Assembly: GCF_051020975.1 (NCBI RefSeq)
Contig: NC_135038.1
Span: 9,794,001 to 9,858,000 of the forward strand
Length of the DNA: 64,000 bases
Direction: 5' to 3'
Source: Osmia lignaria lignaria
Taxonomy: Eukaryota > Arthropoda > Insecta > Hymenoptera > Megachilidae
Each line of letters starts with the position of its first letter. The first letter of the stretch is position 1. Positions 41,464 to 55,313 of the stretch are shown here, piece after piece. The notes below the pieces were generated by a model, which worked only from the letters and a program-made list of their open reading frames with translations, was not told where the DNA came from and did not search any database. The position numbers and the translations under genes are program-made.

Positions 41464-41644
41464 CAGTAGAATCTCGTTATATTGCCACGTGAGGGATTTG
41501 ATTTTCACACAGATTTTCAACCATACTAGATCCTCTTTTCCATTAACGTAGCATATGAAGATCTTCCCCCTATTCAAGCTTAGAAGCTTGACAAATTTTT
41601 TCCTCTTGTAGCCCAGTCCACGGCAATATATCGAGAATTTATTA
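41464..41644. mobile_element. pogo/Tigger-like MITE
   Basis: The left end CAGTAGAATCTCGTTATATT follows TA. The right end, read inverted, is TAATAAATTCTCGATATATT, followed by TA. Both inverted ends continue with GCCACG and GCCGTGG. Ends of the form CAGTRRAACCTCRTTATA with a TA target are characteristic of pogo/Tigger elements. No transposase is present. Confidence 0.6.
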
Positions 41645-41721
41645 TAGTTTATTGAGTAATTATTTACTCTTTCATCTTTGTCTCCAATTTTTTTTAAACT
41701 TGTGTATGTTGAGAAGGGCGT

Positions 41722-41762
41722 AATCCTCGGATGGCGGACCATAAAGAGAGTCCCAAGACGGT
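41722..41762 (+). repeat. GGACCATGG-family head fragment
   Basis: GGATGGCGGACCATAAAGAG followed by AGTCCCAAGACGGTGG shows only the head of the family, just beyond the Tigger-like element. Confidence 0.5.
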
Positions 41763-43009
41763 GGAGTATCTGTAGAACCGTCGAAGAACGTGGAACGAAA
41801 CCGGATGTCGCTCGTCGTGACCAAAGTGAGGGATTTGAAATCGTTAAAAGGAATACGCAGTCGAGCGAAAGAGGCCCCGCAGGGCGCGGTAAAAGGCAGA
41901 TAAAATAATGTATAGAAAGGTTTAAAAAGCTCCAGTCAAAACGGATATAGAATTCAAGTACCCACATTTCCTTCAATGAAATTCATATAAAAAATGATTC
42001 AATTAATCCTAACCGTTGCATCCATTCATGCAAATACGTAAATTCCCATAGAATAATTACATATGTTTAATTGCTTCAACGAAACACCGGCATAAATTTT
42101 AATCATTTGCAACAGCTACAAATCTAATTGAATCTCATCGACAATAATGTACATCGATCAATATTGCTGTTCGGTTGAAATGAATTTTCCAGCCACCTTG
42201 GTGCTCATATTTTATCCCTTTGAATTAACTGAACATTAAAAAGTAACGCGATTTTAAAAGGTTTTGTCGCGTTTATTGTACCTATTTCGTACCCCCCTTT
42301 TAATACGCTATTCAAATATTCTAATCGGTGGACGATAAATCAGCTGCTCGTTGAACGATGAATTAACGAGCCACGAACGAATATTAAAGTCCCAACGTGC
42401 TTAATAACATTTTATTAGCCCGCCAGCTCCTCCTTTTCCTGTACCAGACGTATTTCATTTGCCTCTCCCCGTCGGCCATTACTCACGAATGATTAATAAA
42501 GACGCGGCATACATATTAAAACGATGACTTTTTTCGTGATACCGCGTCAAAAGAGGTTCTTGACAAGCTGCCAAAAGAAGCTGGCGAGCATCGTGGGAAG
42601 CTTTTTCAGCTGTCTGCTCGTTTTCATAATGCTGAGCCACACCGGAAACCGGCAAGAATTGCTCGACTACGGTGATCGATACCAGAAGCGGAGAGACGAT
42701 GTTTAGCATAGAAATCTCATCCCGTCCTCCATTGTTCCGCTCGGATTACCAAAATTTCCCAAATACCCCTTGTCTCTTTGTTTCGGGATTTGTTTAATGC
42801 ACCGAACCCTCCCATCCCTATGTTTCGAGTTAATTTGACCGATCACGTGCATTCACTGTTCTCCACGAATTACAATTATGAATTTCTGTACACCAGGATT
42901 TTATGGAGTTGAAGCTTTAAAGAGCCCAATTTGGATTTTATAACAGGCGTAATTGATAATTACAGGGGAGAGAAAATGGGAGGACAATGCTTATGGATAT
43001 TTCTATACG

Positions 43010-43238
43010 TCTGACTAATTATCTACTTGTACTACTCAATGTCAATATTAATATTTTACAGATTATATATTATGTGAAGTATAAGGTAACAAATTTATTT
43101 TATTTTATATTGATTTATCAAAGGTTATTGCCAACATTTTTATAAAAATCTTGTCTCCTGTTTCCAAATTCTCCTTATTATCAAATATCTACAAATATTC
43201 TATTTGTATCGTCTGATTAATTATGTATTCGTACTACT
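43010..43238 (+). repeat. Pair of direct repeats from the GTAAGTAGTA MITE family
   Basis: CGTCTGACTAATTATCTACT then TGTACTAC at about 43010-43037 recurs as CGTCTGATTAATTATGTATT then CGTACTAC at 43210-43237. These are termini of the family, possibly from two insertions or a rearranged one. The next element is inserted just after the second copy. Confidence 0.5.
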
Positions 43239-43246
43239 TGCTCTTA

Positions 43247-43679
43247 CAAGGCACATTACCCAATCGACACACGCCGATTTTGATGCCCTTTGAGTATGAT
43301 ATAGAACTCAAAAACATATTTGACACGTATTTTTTTTTATTGGCAATCGTCCATGCTGAAGGGGTGAAAATAGCCCTCAAAGTTGGGGTTGCGAAACGTA
43401 TTTTCTTGAATATCTCAGGAACTATTAGGTGTAGACGAAAAATTCAAAATGGAATTTGTGTGTTTTTGAACAGCAAATTTTTCTATGTAGCTACCTTTTT
43501 GATAAATTTATTTGTTTAAAAAATATATTGAAAAATAATCTATTTTTGTCATTTTTTTCACCCCTTCAGCATGGACGATTGCCGATATAAAAAAAAATAC
43601 GTGTCAAATATTTTTTCAGTTCTATATCATACTCAAAGGGCATTAAAATCGGCGTGTGTCGATTGGGTAATGTCCCTTG
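43247..43679. mobile_element. 433-bp MITE with about 125-bp terminal inverted repeats and TTA duplications
   Basis: The left arm (43247-43370) begins CAAGGCACATTACCCAATCG and the right arm (about 43552-43679) is its near-perfect inverse ending CCCTTG. TTA flanks both sides (43244-43246 and 43680-43682). Arm identity is high, suggesting youth or constraint. A 3-bp TWA duplication is typical of PIF/Harbinger elements, but the CAAGG end is not diagnostic, so the superfamily stays open. An apparent 98-codon frame across the left arm is not a gene. Confidence 0.85.
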
Positions 43680-46600
43680 TTAGTACCCATGTCTTGCAAA
43701 TTATTTATGACGTATAATTTATCTTATTTTAGATTAATAATTATGGGTTATTGTCAACATGTTATTAACATACGGGAACACCAGAACCTGAGGACACTTA
43801 GGGGTGGTTGGGGGGATCATCATTTTCCCTAGGAAAACCTACTCTCTTAAATATTACACAAAATTATTTTTATCACGAAATTTGATTTTTTAACTAAAAT
43901 TGCCGAATAGCTGATACGATACATACCGTGGCTATCAACTCTCGCGCAACCAGCCAACGTTCCAATTCTTTTTTACCGAAGCATCGTGTCAAGAATTTTG
44001 ATTTATCGACATCCTGCTCGATCAGTTCCACCCGGACAACCCCTTGGCAAGACCTATCTGACAAGACTTCCACGCGTTGGTAAAAAGGATCCCAGGGGGA
44101 TGTTGCCGTCGTTGAGAAGGACGAGTTCCATTTTCCACGTCCGGCAACGACGATCGTCCAGCGACATCTTTTTTCGATGCGTCTCCGCCTTCGTGGAAAG
44201 ATGATACACGCCGGAAAGGGATCGTGCTTGACAGTATTCTCTCGGTTGAACGTCGTCCTGGAGACGTTGAGCAAACGTGCAGGCATCGAAATAAAAGTTC
44301 CCAAGTGGAACAACCCATTATTCCTCGTGGTTCAAATATCTTTGACGTTTACTTGCGGTTACGGGATGAACAATTTTGTACTTCATATACTTTAATTTAT
44401 AAAAATTTTTCCTTCGTATATCACATTAATAAGGGACCCTTGCGTTCCTAATGCTGTGATTTAATTATTTATTAAATTTTTTTAATTTATTATTTTTGAC
44501 ATAAGAAATTTTCATAACTTTTAAATGATGGTAATTATTTATAAAGAGAAAAAACGACAAAATTTTATATTTAAGGAAAAGAAAATTGTAATATTTGAAG
44601 TACGAGAATGTTAATTAGAGGAAGTCAATTAATTATGGAAATATTATTAATGAAATATTAATTATGGAAGAATTAAGTTTTCTTCTATTCAAGATTTGTC
44701 ATTCAAATCGGATGAACAAGAAAAAAAATACTTGCAATAACTTAGACAGGTGTTCACGGTCGAATAAACAATGTTTCCTAGTCGCTGCGTCGAAACGAAA
44801 TTTCCGGGGTGTTTCCGAAATTTCCGCCTAAAGATTCAGCGAACTTGCAAATGAAACTCAATGGAATTTATGCCGAACGGAATTAGTTTTCTAGGAACCT
44901 TCACCGCGAAACCGCAACCGCGCTCGTAAATCGTCAGTCCTGTGTCGTTGGTTATTAGACCGAAAGTTCCCAAGTTAATCACAACTCCTACGTACCGTGA
45001 CGCACTTTCAAAAAGTGTTCCCGAGTGTTGGCAACTAATAACGAGAACGACGTCGACGCTATAACAACTTAAACAACACGTCTCGTTCCGTTACATTGTA
45101 ATCTCTTTGTAACCCCACCATAACGTTTGACACTTGCTTTGTTAATAGATTCCTTTGACAAATTTTACACTGTCATTTACTTATTTTTATAATTAGAAAG
45201 CAAGAAATTTAATTATTTTAAATAATCAAATATTTTTATTTGGGATGAACAAGACTTCTAATTTTAGTTGAAATATTAGATAACCAGTGTTGCTTAATTC
45301 TAATTAGAAAATTATCAGATTTCGAAATTTAATTGCATTGCATATTGCTTCTTAAATATTAATTGTTGAATATTATATATACCCTATTAATTTTTGTTAA
45401 GAGACAATTTTCTGAACTAAAATTTTTTCCTTACTACTTAATTACTTAATCATTCCAATTAATAATTAATCTACTTTGCTGGAGTTTGTTAAATTCAAAA
45501 ATCGATTAAGCACTTCAGAAAGTGCCCCGAGTTTAAACTCGTATTTAATTTCATCGGTAAATTCGTTCTTATTTTCTTTCGTTAATCAAGCAATCGACGA
45601 GAAGTGGTCTGATCGAACGAAAGAGTACGATTAAATATTCTCGATGGTTAATCTGAAATAAATTATCACGGATAAAACAGACGACTCGGTGAACGTAGTT
45701 ATTCACTCGACTCTGAAGAAATATCCGTGAAAAGTAACTTTTCCAGCCGCGTTATATTTCACTGGTGTCCAAGGACCACATATTCTCATATCCCGCGGTT
45801 TGGCTGCAAACAGACGAAAGCATTCCGTTTTCTGTTTTTTTCTCGCCAGGAGTCGGTAAAATATATTTTAAGAGCACCAACTTCGCTAATAACACGAAAC
45901 TGCGAGCGAAACGAGAAAGCAAAAGGTTGAAAGAAAAATTCACCGTTCTTCCATTGCTTGTTTGACGAACGAGAAAGTTATTGCTGTTTCCCTAATGGGT
46001 ATGAAATAATCAAATATTGCTTTTTAAAAGAAACATGAGGAAACAATAATAATGATATTTTTTGCATTGAGTGTGTTACGTTCCGAACAGAAATTTTTAA
46101 GGAAAATAAAGAAATTTAAGGAATTTAAAGAGGAAATATTAATTAAGAATAAAGAAAATTCAATTAGTTCTGAATAATTAAAAATCTAGAATATCCTGCA
46201 ATCTTCTTCTATTTCGACAATCTAATAAACGATCCATGATTCATCTGTCTTCACCCCTTCGTATTACGTTGCACCTACCGCGAACAGATCGAGAAACTTT
46301 CGCGGAAACTTTCAGCAAAGTGAAATAAGAAGATTGAGAAATATGAGGTTGAATTACTGTCTGCAAGAAATCCCAGCTTTTGTTGCGTCAACTTATGATT
46401 ACTTATGCCTATAGACACTCCTCTATTGAATCACACTTCTTACTGAAATTTAAACAGAAAGGTAATAACAAGAAGGATTCTCCTCGTATAAAATTGTGTA
46501 GGTATATGAAATTATAGGAAACTTCATAAAACTTTCAAATGAAGTAAAATTGAAAAATAATATAAACAAAATATATATATAACAAATTGGAAAATAATTC

Positions 46601-49429
46601 AATTCCTAACTATGGCTCGTGTTTATTTCAATATATTGCAATTTGTATTATACGAATCATCCATTTGCAAAATTAATTCATTCCAAAAAGTAAACAGCAT
46701 AAAAATTAATAAAATATAATAAATTAAGCACCACTCAAGTGCTTTGACTTAGAAATTTTAAAAAATTCAAGAAGTGAAGTTAATTATTGGCCTTTGAATG
46801 GCATATAACTAATAACTAATAAATTGAAATTAGCAAACGAATGTTCGCCATAAAAGATATAAAAAATGAGGAGAGATTCACAGTTCAATACGTCAGGCAA
46901 ATAAAAATGGAAAGTTGACAACCCGCGGGCACGCGATAGTTCCAGACGTTCTGCCTCTGTCACGTTCAATTTGAATAAACTACACCCTTCCCTGAAAATA
47001 AAATGCCTGAGGTCGAGGAATGTCACCGCTTCTTTCGAACTTTATTCAAATAGATTTCTTTCTCTTTTCCTATTTTTTTATTCATTTTCTGTTGTCCCTT
47101 TGTCCTGAATTTTTCACAGATCTGTGGACACCACTCTTTTCAGGCACTTTTATTAAAAACCTACCCCCTTTATTTCTTTTATTGTATTTCAGTAGCCTAC
47201 CTGCATTCCTTTAAATCAATTTTCTAATATTCAATAATTTATTTATTTGATTAATAAAATTTTTATTAAAGAGTCTTTGGGCTCGTTTAAATTTTCATTT
47301 TGAAGTAAGTTGCCATTAGAAGAACCCAAGATCCATCAAAGGTTCCCTTTTCTCGACAAGGTAGACATACTGGCACTTTGTCGATGAACCTAACCCTTCG
47401 TCGAGTAGAATTGTTCCTCTATTTACTCTCGCAACCTTCCATCCCTTCGCACGAGAGTTTCGAGTTGCCCTCAGGGCTGAAGCGTCAGTTCTGGATCATA
47501 GGAATTGCTGCAGGACACTTTCATTGCACTTTTCCAAGTTCAAAGGTAACAAAGGTTCCTTGTAAAGCTGCAATGCCGTTTGGTTTCCATCAAAATCAAT
47601 TTTAATCCTCCTTCATCCGAATTTTCTGTATTAACGAGGATAAATGATAAGGTGTTTTTACTTTTTTAAATCACAATGAGATTTTACTCCATTATGCTAT
47701 TAATACTATATTTGGCAAATATCAAATAATTGCGAGAAAATAAATTTTGACATAAATTTTAGACATAAATCACTGTATGTCTGACGATAGATTGATATTT
47801 CTACTGTGGCAATCAAAATATTGATCACAATCTCTGTTTTATCAATAAATATTTTTTTATCGAAATCCTACGGTTATTTATCAAATAAATAAATTGAGAC
47901 ACGTTCCATCGGCTCGTTATTTGTACTTTAATTACTGTGACATGTGAACAAGCTGAAAATGATGTTTCGGCGAGGCAAGGGCAAATTTTCAAAATTAAAA
48001 TAGCTCAGATACCACAAGGTCCGTAAACAACGCGATGTAACAAGCGGGTAAGGGAATTTTTGGAAATTACACGAAACGAGCGGACGATTTCAATTAAAAT
48101 TCTGCGCGCGAACGCAATATCGGTCGGGATCGTGATTATGAAAGTAATCACGGTGTCACGGAGATGCGGTCCGAAATTGCTGGAGGGGCAGATTCGACGT
48201 AGCCGCCGACCAATTGCATTCGTTAAATCCTGACGTTCATTAAAGTACCATAGATGTGTTTGGTTTATTTTCACCCGATCGTTTTCACTGAAAATTATCC
48301 GATTCGAACGGATCGAACACCAATTACATTTAATTTCCTTCGAATTTTCTGCATTCGTGCCGTTCAATCTTTTTTCATTTTCATTGATTATCAATTTTCC
48401 ATTTTCCCGAAGGCCAATTTATTTGTGAAAAAATAATTTCTTGCTCTCACCATTCATCATCGATTTCTATTTATCGAATAAATTTCATTTTATTTGCAAA
48501 TTGACTGTTATTTATCTTTTTTCTTTTCAATGGTACACTTGCTTTCAAATGAAATAATGAGATTCGAAAACGGTGGATAATTCAATGATCCCGCGGGACG
48601 AAAGAGAGTAAATCGCTTCGGGTCGTTTTCCGAGCGGGTATTCACCGCGAGCGGATATTCCGCTTACGAAACAGCGGCGAGTAACAGAGGCAGCGTGTAA
48701 TGAAATATCGAAACCTTCGTCAAATATTGACGCGGTCGAAATAAAGCTTGCTATTCACTCGGTCGTTCAACAGAATTCAATGTGACGCGCCTAAAAAACC
48801 TGGCACGTTGCATTCAATCGAATGCACCAAAAAAAAAAGAAAGGAGAAAGGATCGTCCTCGAAGAGTTTCCTACTTGAATTCAATTAATATTCCCCTCGA
48901 ACTCGATTTGCTTGGTTTGCAAATGCTTTTTCTGCGTTTCTTTTTAAACAGCCCAGCCGCTACTCGTTCCAGCAGCTTTTTTCCTGGACATTCGTGCTCC
49001 TCGAATCCAGTTATAATCTAACTTTTGTAAACGTTTCCCTGCGTGCTTTCGGATTTGTTTTAAAATGTACTCTCCATGACGGGAGCGTGGAAATGGAATC
49101 CTCTTGTTCGTTACGTCGATCGTATAAAAGTTATGAACGACGTTGATGGATCGTGGATTCTTCTCTTTTTCTTTTTTTAATTAAGTTTCTGTGACCGCCA
49201 AATATTTCTTTCCCATACCTCGATTAATTCGACGTAATTCATTTTCTATGTTTCATGATATCTTTTGATTTGGAGTGTTTAAAAATCTATTAACAGAATT
49301 TTAAAATTGGTAAAAATAACAGCTAATATTTTAATACGATATTTCTATGAGATGAAGCAATGTTCAGTGTTAAAGAATTTTTAAATATTCCGTTTAATAT
49401 TATGTAAAAAACGAGGATTGTTCCGTAAC

Positions 49430-49690
49430 GCTAACGAGTTTCTGTCGAAAGGAATTTATTTGGTCGGCAAGTTTCGTGAGAACGGGGCAATTTTTCAGAA
49501 TAATCGGCGGACTTTGTTTCGCTGAGAATCGAGACGGAAATTAATTAGCCGTGTGTACAGCCGGCTGGTCGACAACTGGAAACTATTAGCACGGTTTACG
49601 GCACCCGGCGGCGATGAAAATTACCGATACGACATATTAAAATTACTTTTCCGGACAGTAACTACGTTCATTAGCTGTACGTTCCATGGA
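49430..49690. promoter_or_regulatory. GC-richer island with homeodomain-type site in the large intron
   Basis: Contains TTAATTAG (49541-49548) followed by GCCGTGTGTACAGCCGGCTG, and CACCCGGCGGCGATG near 49605. No coding frame. Candidate conserved intronic element. Confidence 0.3.
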
Positions 49691-50759
49691 AACGCTGGAA
49701 TTCACTGAGGCGAAAAGTTTATTCCTGTTTCCTCCCTTTTCCATGCGTCACACGCCCCTTAATCCCCCTTCTCGCTCTTTAATTTTCATTCAACCCTTTT
49801 GCTTCTCTTCTTCCATTTCCCTGTTTCCAACTTTTCTGCCCCTTTGTTTGTTTCGTTTTCCAACCAACTGGAGAGTCAATTCTTTAATCGAAGTATTCTT
49901 CAGAGAAATCCCATTAAACATTAATCAACTGAAGAACAATTATTACGGTATAACTGCTGCAAGTATTAATTACATTTAAATTAATTAATTGATATTTAAA
50001 GCAAGAAGTTACTTGAGATTAAATAGTCTGCTTAACGAGGTAAAATTCAGATTAATTTTTTTCACTTTGCAACTTAAACAAGATTGCTAAAGGTATTAAG
50101 AAAAATAATGAGATGAAAGCACAAAAGAAAGAAAAGTAGAAGCAAGAAGATAATCTCTTTGTTTAGAGAATCTAAATAAGAGAATCAAGAAATGTTAAAG
50201 AAAGAAAATGAAATTCACCTGTGAAGCTTTCATTAAAATTATCATAAAAAGGAATTTCATTTCAAATAAAAATTATATTATGAGAAATAGCTAAAGTTTC
50301 AACTAATTATGAGTTTTACTACGAAAGTTTGTAAATCTCCATCCCGTCATGATTTCTCCGATTTCCATTCGGTTCCACTAGAAAATTTCGTTCTCTCGAA
50401 GCAAATTCGCGCAATAATTCCTCTACGTAAATTATTAGTATTAATTAGGGAACATGTACCTGTTTGTCCCGCAGGCACATTAAATTTGCACTTCATTAGC
50501 GTGGTTACATATTAATTCGGAAACTTCAGTATAACCGGCCGCGGTTTAATTTTCATGAATCAGGATGCACTACTTAACTGGATTGGTAACAATTCACGAT
50601 GTTTCAATTCCCTGGTTACCGGCAATCAGAGATACCGATTTCAACAATCTTGCCGAAGACCCACTTCATTTCCTTCTAACTTCAATCAATCTTAATTTAC
50701 ATGTGTAATAATCACTTTACCTATGGTTGGATAAAATAAAAAGAAATTCACATTCTTTC

Positions 50760-50905
50760 TTAACCCTCAGACAATTTCATTTAATTTTATATTTCATGTT
50801 ATTTTCATTTTTCTAAATTTTACACTGTTCCTTTAAAAATTATTTTTCCAATATATGAAACAGTTTCATTTAAAGTTATTTGTTCAAGAGTTAAATTTTA
50901 AGAAG
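50760..50905 (+). repeat. GGACCATGG-family copy without its head
   Basis: TAACCCTCAGACAATTTCAT leads into TCATTTTTCTAAATTTTACA, CTGTTCCTTTAAAAATTATT and TTCCAATATATGAAAC, and ends TTGTTCAAGAGTTAAA, matching the interior and end of the 5.4 kb copy. Confidence 0.55.
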
Positions 50906-53734
50906 TCCCTTTTAAATTGTACCACTATTACTATCAAGTAGATATGATAAAATTATTCTTCTCAAAGAACAATTCAAAATTCGATAGAAAACTTTTGATC
51001 CTGTTCAGCTTGTAGAATGTGCATTCACGATGATGAACGCATGTCGTAGAACGAACTAGTTTCAGCATCGAACAATGCTTCACGAATTAATGAGGCCAGG
51101 TGAACGAAGGTTGTCACTGACGCGTAACTATGATCTCCGATCGGTAAAGGGAGAATTCTGTTGCGACATGCTTGTTCAATGAGCTCATGCTGAACACGGC
51201 TCATTTTGCCAATCTGATTGACGGGATACTTAGCGCGCAATGAATTACGATTAGGTGGGTCGTTAGACAGTCTAGCATTCTGTGGTTTCACCATGTAGGT
51301 ATACATTGAAGCTCCATTAATTATCTTCCATAAATAATGAGAAAATTCATTTTATAAATAATTCAAATTTTAGATACAGAAATACATTAAAATAAATCAA
51401 TATTTAAAGGGTTGATCTAAGAGGGTCCCCTTCTAAGCCTTCCATGTCATCAAATATTGAATGAAATCTCGTTTAAATTCTAGATTAAATATTATTTAAA
51501 AATTTCAATTTCCGAACCAAGTTTATCACCCAAGGGATTTAATAAACCCAGGCTCTAGAAATCTTAATCTGATCCTGCAATAACCCATAAGTATTGCAAA
51601 AATAATCAATTAGTAATTAAATACAATAATTCATACGTATTATAATATTTAAAAAGTAATCAATTATGTTTTATTATATTTAATGTTCCATTTGTCACAT
51701 AATATTAAAATATTTCCTCTCTTATGTACAAAATACAAATATAAATTTATCAAAAGAGCTTTTCTCACCGTGTTTTTTAAAACACTCATTATGAATCTGT
51801 CTGGTAAACCTTTCAGCCATGCGCGTTTAAAGTCCATCAGCATAAAAAATGTTTAGCATTTAACATAATAACCGAGCGTCGATAGCGCCGAGGGATGAAA
51901 TGTCTAAATGTTCACGAATTTCACGCCACCCTTATGGAAAGAATCTGGGTCTTTCCTCTTCAACGAACGACTGTTCTTGCGAGTCAAGGGGGTGTAACGT
52001 CGAGTGTGTCGTCGAGGGCCACGAAGAAGTATATTTGACGTAATAATAACGACGTCGTTAGGTGAAACTTTCCTCTCTTCCGGTGACTACGTACAGTTCA
52101 AGTAGGCATTTTTTTTATTTTTGCATAAAGATTACATTTCATCAATGAATTCAAAACACTCATTGTATTTGAGAAATGTTCGAGGGTTGAATCAATGCGT
52201 TCATTCGATAAATATTTTTGTCATGGTTTTAAAAAATTTATAAAATTTTAATGGTATGCTTGATTGATTCATTAATTATTAGGTTGTTAACCCTTCGTTG
52301 CATTATAATTAGAAATTTATTTGAAAGATATTTTAAGTAAGATTATCAACCACCTTGACAAAAATTAATTAAACAGCAATCTTTTTATAAAATATCCAAA
52401 TTCCAAAATAAAATGGATTTGAGAAATAGACAGGATTCACCTTCAAACGTGTGCCAATTTATCAAGGGTTCGCAGGAATTAATTCGAGATAGGATCCACG
52501 GTATCGACGGCTAGATTTGTATGATGGTCGTATGGCCGGTGCATCGGCGCGCTCGTGTAATTTGTATTCAGACGACGACAACGCTGACGATAGTTGTGAT
52601 GGTAACGGAGCACCGATGCTCAAAGGTGTCCCAGATAACGTTCCTCACGACTGGTCGTTTTACGACGACGATTCCTGCAATCTGGATGCCGCCATCGAAG
52701 CTTTTTATTTCTCAAACAACACCATTCGACCAGAGATTCTTCTATTCGTGTGAATATTTGCGCGAATCGTTGTTGAAAAGTACTCATTCGTGGAATCGTT
52801 CTAACGCGCAAAGTAGGTGACACCTTATTGTTGCAATTTTTGTTTCTCATTTTTAGAAGGATTGATCCAATCATTAATTCAAAAAATTAAAAATCTATCA
52901 TTTACATGTTATTCACATCCCTTAAAAAATGATTATACGAGGCTTCTATTGGGTTGTTTAAAAAATTTGTTGCCTAATTTAATAGCAATATCAAAATAAA
53001 ATTTCTATGTAATAAAATGTTATACTCAGGACCGAATTAAGAGTTTTGGGGCCCCTTTCGAAGACCCCTTGATCGACAAATTTAATTCAAAAATAAAAAT
53101 TTCTTTTAAATACTATTAGATAACAATTATTTCTATAGCTGGATCAAATGCTACAAATTTTCCAAGCAACTCAATAATCCGATGCAGTGACGAATCCTGG
53201 TCGCATATCTTGAGCGTACAGCGAGCCTAAAACGATCTTCTCGTCGCTTACACAGGAACAGTTAAGGTTCCAGGAAGCGAGGCTGATCGTCGTCGTGGAA
53301 ATTGGATCGGTCACTTGATATCGCGGTCGGTATTCTCGAAATTCGAGCGTGCTTGCTAGCCACGCAACTCCGCCACCCCCTCGCCTGTCTCGTATTAATA
53401 TTAAATTCCGCTTGCTCTTGCCGCAGCCACGGTTAGATGGCCTTTCACCCCTGGCTCGAACGAGATGCTCCAGGGGTTGGATGCCTGTAGTTGGTCAACG
53501 GACAAGAATTATATGAGCGAATACCTCGCGCCCTGTCCCAGGCACGATGGATCGTGACTGATGCTACTTTTCATACGAATTGCTACATCAGGAAATGAAT
53601 TTGCTTGCTCGACACGTTGATCCTTCCACGAGATCCGCAATTCAATTTAAATTGAACGCGAATTGTTCAGATAGCAAAATATTGATTAAAACTTCTTTGA
53701 AAATTTATTATTTTGGAACTTTTGTGAAAAGGAG

Positions 53735-53880
53735 AAATGGCGGACCATAAAGAGAGCCTTAAGACGGCGGACCATGGAGAGTGGCTTAATTTCTATAAAT
53801 TTTTCACTGTTCATTTAACAATTATCCTTTCAATTCATCACGATTGACCCAGCCTCTGCTGTTCAAAGATTAAAAACGCT
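53735..53880 (+). repeat. GGACCATGG-family copy with duplicated head
   Basis: The head appears twice (ATGGCGGACCATAAAGAGAG, then GACGGCGGACCATGGAGAGT). The tail GATTGACCCAGCCTCTGCTG followed by TTCAAAGATTAAA matches the inverse of the left end of the 55.2 kb copy. Confidence 0.65.
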
Positions 53881-55091
53881 AAAAATAAAGACAAATTGCA
53901 AGAAATAAGGCGAAGTACTTATAAAGTGGGAAAGAGTAATCAAAAATGACGGAAGAGACACAGGTGAGCTGTTTCACTCTCGTGATATGTTGCGACTGGG
54001 TCAAGTTATTTAATCCTGCTGGCATAAACCATCGCAGGCATGCTCGAAATTTATGCGCTGAAACCGTGTTAGAATACTAGACGGGGTACACAGTTGCCCG
54101 AAATATTCCCAAGCGTTCGAGAAACCCGCGATTTCCACGTGAATCCGCAAAATCGTTCACCATGATAATGGCTATTAAAATTTTCCGGATTAAACCTGTT
54201 CGTTTTCCAAATTCTCTTACAATTTGGTGGTTTTACAGTGAGTTATGCGTCCAATATAATTCAGATAATTGAGCAGAAATTAGAAAATTTCAATAATGCG
54301 CTTTGTAAATTCATAAAATTATTAACTTTTAGACTCCTTTTAGACTACATTGTTCTTTTGTCAAGAATACAATGGATTCAAAACAAAGAAGTTCCATTTC
54401 ACCCCCAGTTTCTTGGAAATATTCTTAAACGAAAGAATGTTCTTGATTTTCAAAAGTTAGATTGGAGATGGTGGAATGATTCTGGAAAACTTCTTTTCAG
54501 GAGATTGAAAGAATCATACAATTTTCTCTGTTGATGCAAAAGAAAAGTGCAACTTTAAAAGCTTCCTACGAAGAAAATATTCCACGAGTTCCATTATTTT
54601 TCGAAAGATTAAGGAAATTCATTCTTCATCTTAGCTTTTCCAGTATAATACATTTGTAGATTAACATCACGTAAATAATGATTATTAGAAAGTCAATAAT
54701 ATAATATGGATATTTTTCGGAGAAAAGAATCATTTTATTCTATCTTGTGGAAACAAGATTCCATGTAATCAGAAGTTCTTAAGTCTCCATGGATTTCTTA
54801 CTGCCGGAACCTTATTTCCCTGTTCTATTGCGCGACAGCAGCAATGTTTGAAGAGAAATGGCTCAAGAGACTGTGCCCCGCTTCCAAAGTAATATCTAAC
54901 TACGTTTGTTTGTCTTGTAAGCGCTTTGGAATTGGTTATCCGTTGCTGCTCTTATACCTTGCAATCAAATTGATGCGAAACCTCAAGTAATCTATGAATC
55001 TTCAGAAATCTGAATTACACTCATTATTATCGTAAAACTACTCTACTAAAGAATAGACTAATTCTACATACGCTATACCATTTGAAAATCC

Positions 55092-55313
55092 ACCCTTGAA
55101 CAGAGGAGCCTGGGTCAATCGTAACCCATACAAGACACATACTAAAATATTAACCTAAAGTTAAATATATAGTTTCTAAACGAAAGAATTTTATATATTG
55201 AAGAAATAATTATTAAACTAACAATATAAAATGTAGAAAATGAAAATAAGGCCCAATCAAATTGGGCCTCTCTCCATGGTCCGCCGTCTTGAAACTTTTG
55301 TCCGAAGGTTCAA
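55092..55313 (-). repeat. GGACCATGG-family, longest copy
   Basis: On the minus strand it starts TTTGAACCTTCGGAC and continues with AAGACGGCGGACCATGGAGA, a 200-bp A/T-rich interior and TGGGTTACGATTGACCCAGG. It ends CTCCTCTGTTCAAGGGT. The ends TTTGAAC... and ...GTTCAAGG form a short inverted repeat. It includes a local palindrome, GGCCCAATCAAATTGGGCC. Confidence 0.7.

Noticed and set aside
41461..41976. 171-codon minus-strand frame
   Set aside because: It runs through a Tigger-like MITE and a dispersed repeat head, so it is a chance frame.
43894..44313. 139-codon minus-strand frame
   Set aside because: Several frames are open on both strands across this GC island, and the product has no recognisable domain.
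48005..48394. 129-codon minus-strand frame
   Set aside because: The N-terminal part is AT-type translation, the rest overlaps a GC island; no family recognised.
52517..52753. Asp-rich 78-codon + strand frame
   Set aside because: An overlapping frame of 99 codons is open in the same stretch, no family or splice context, so coding status cannot be supported.
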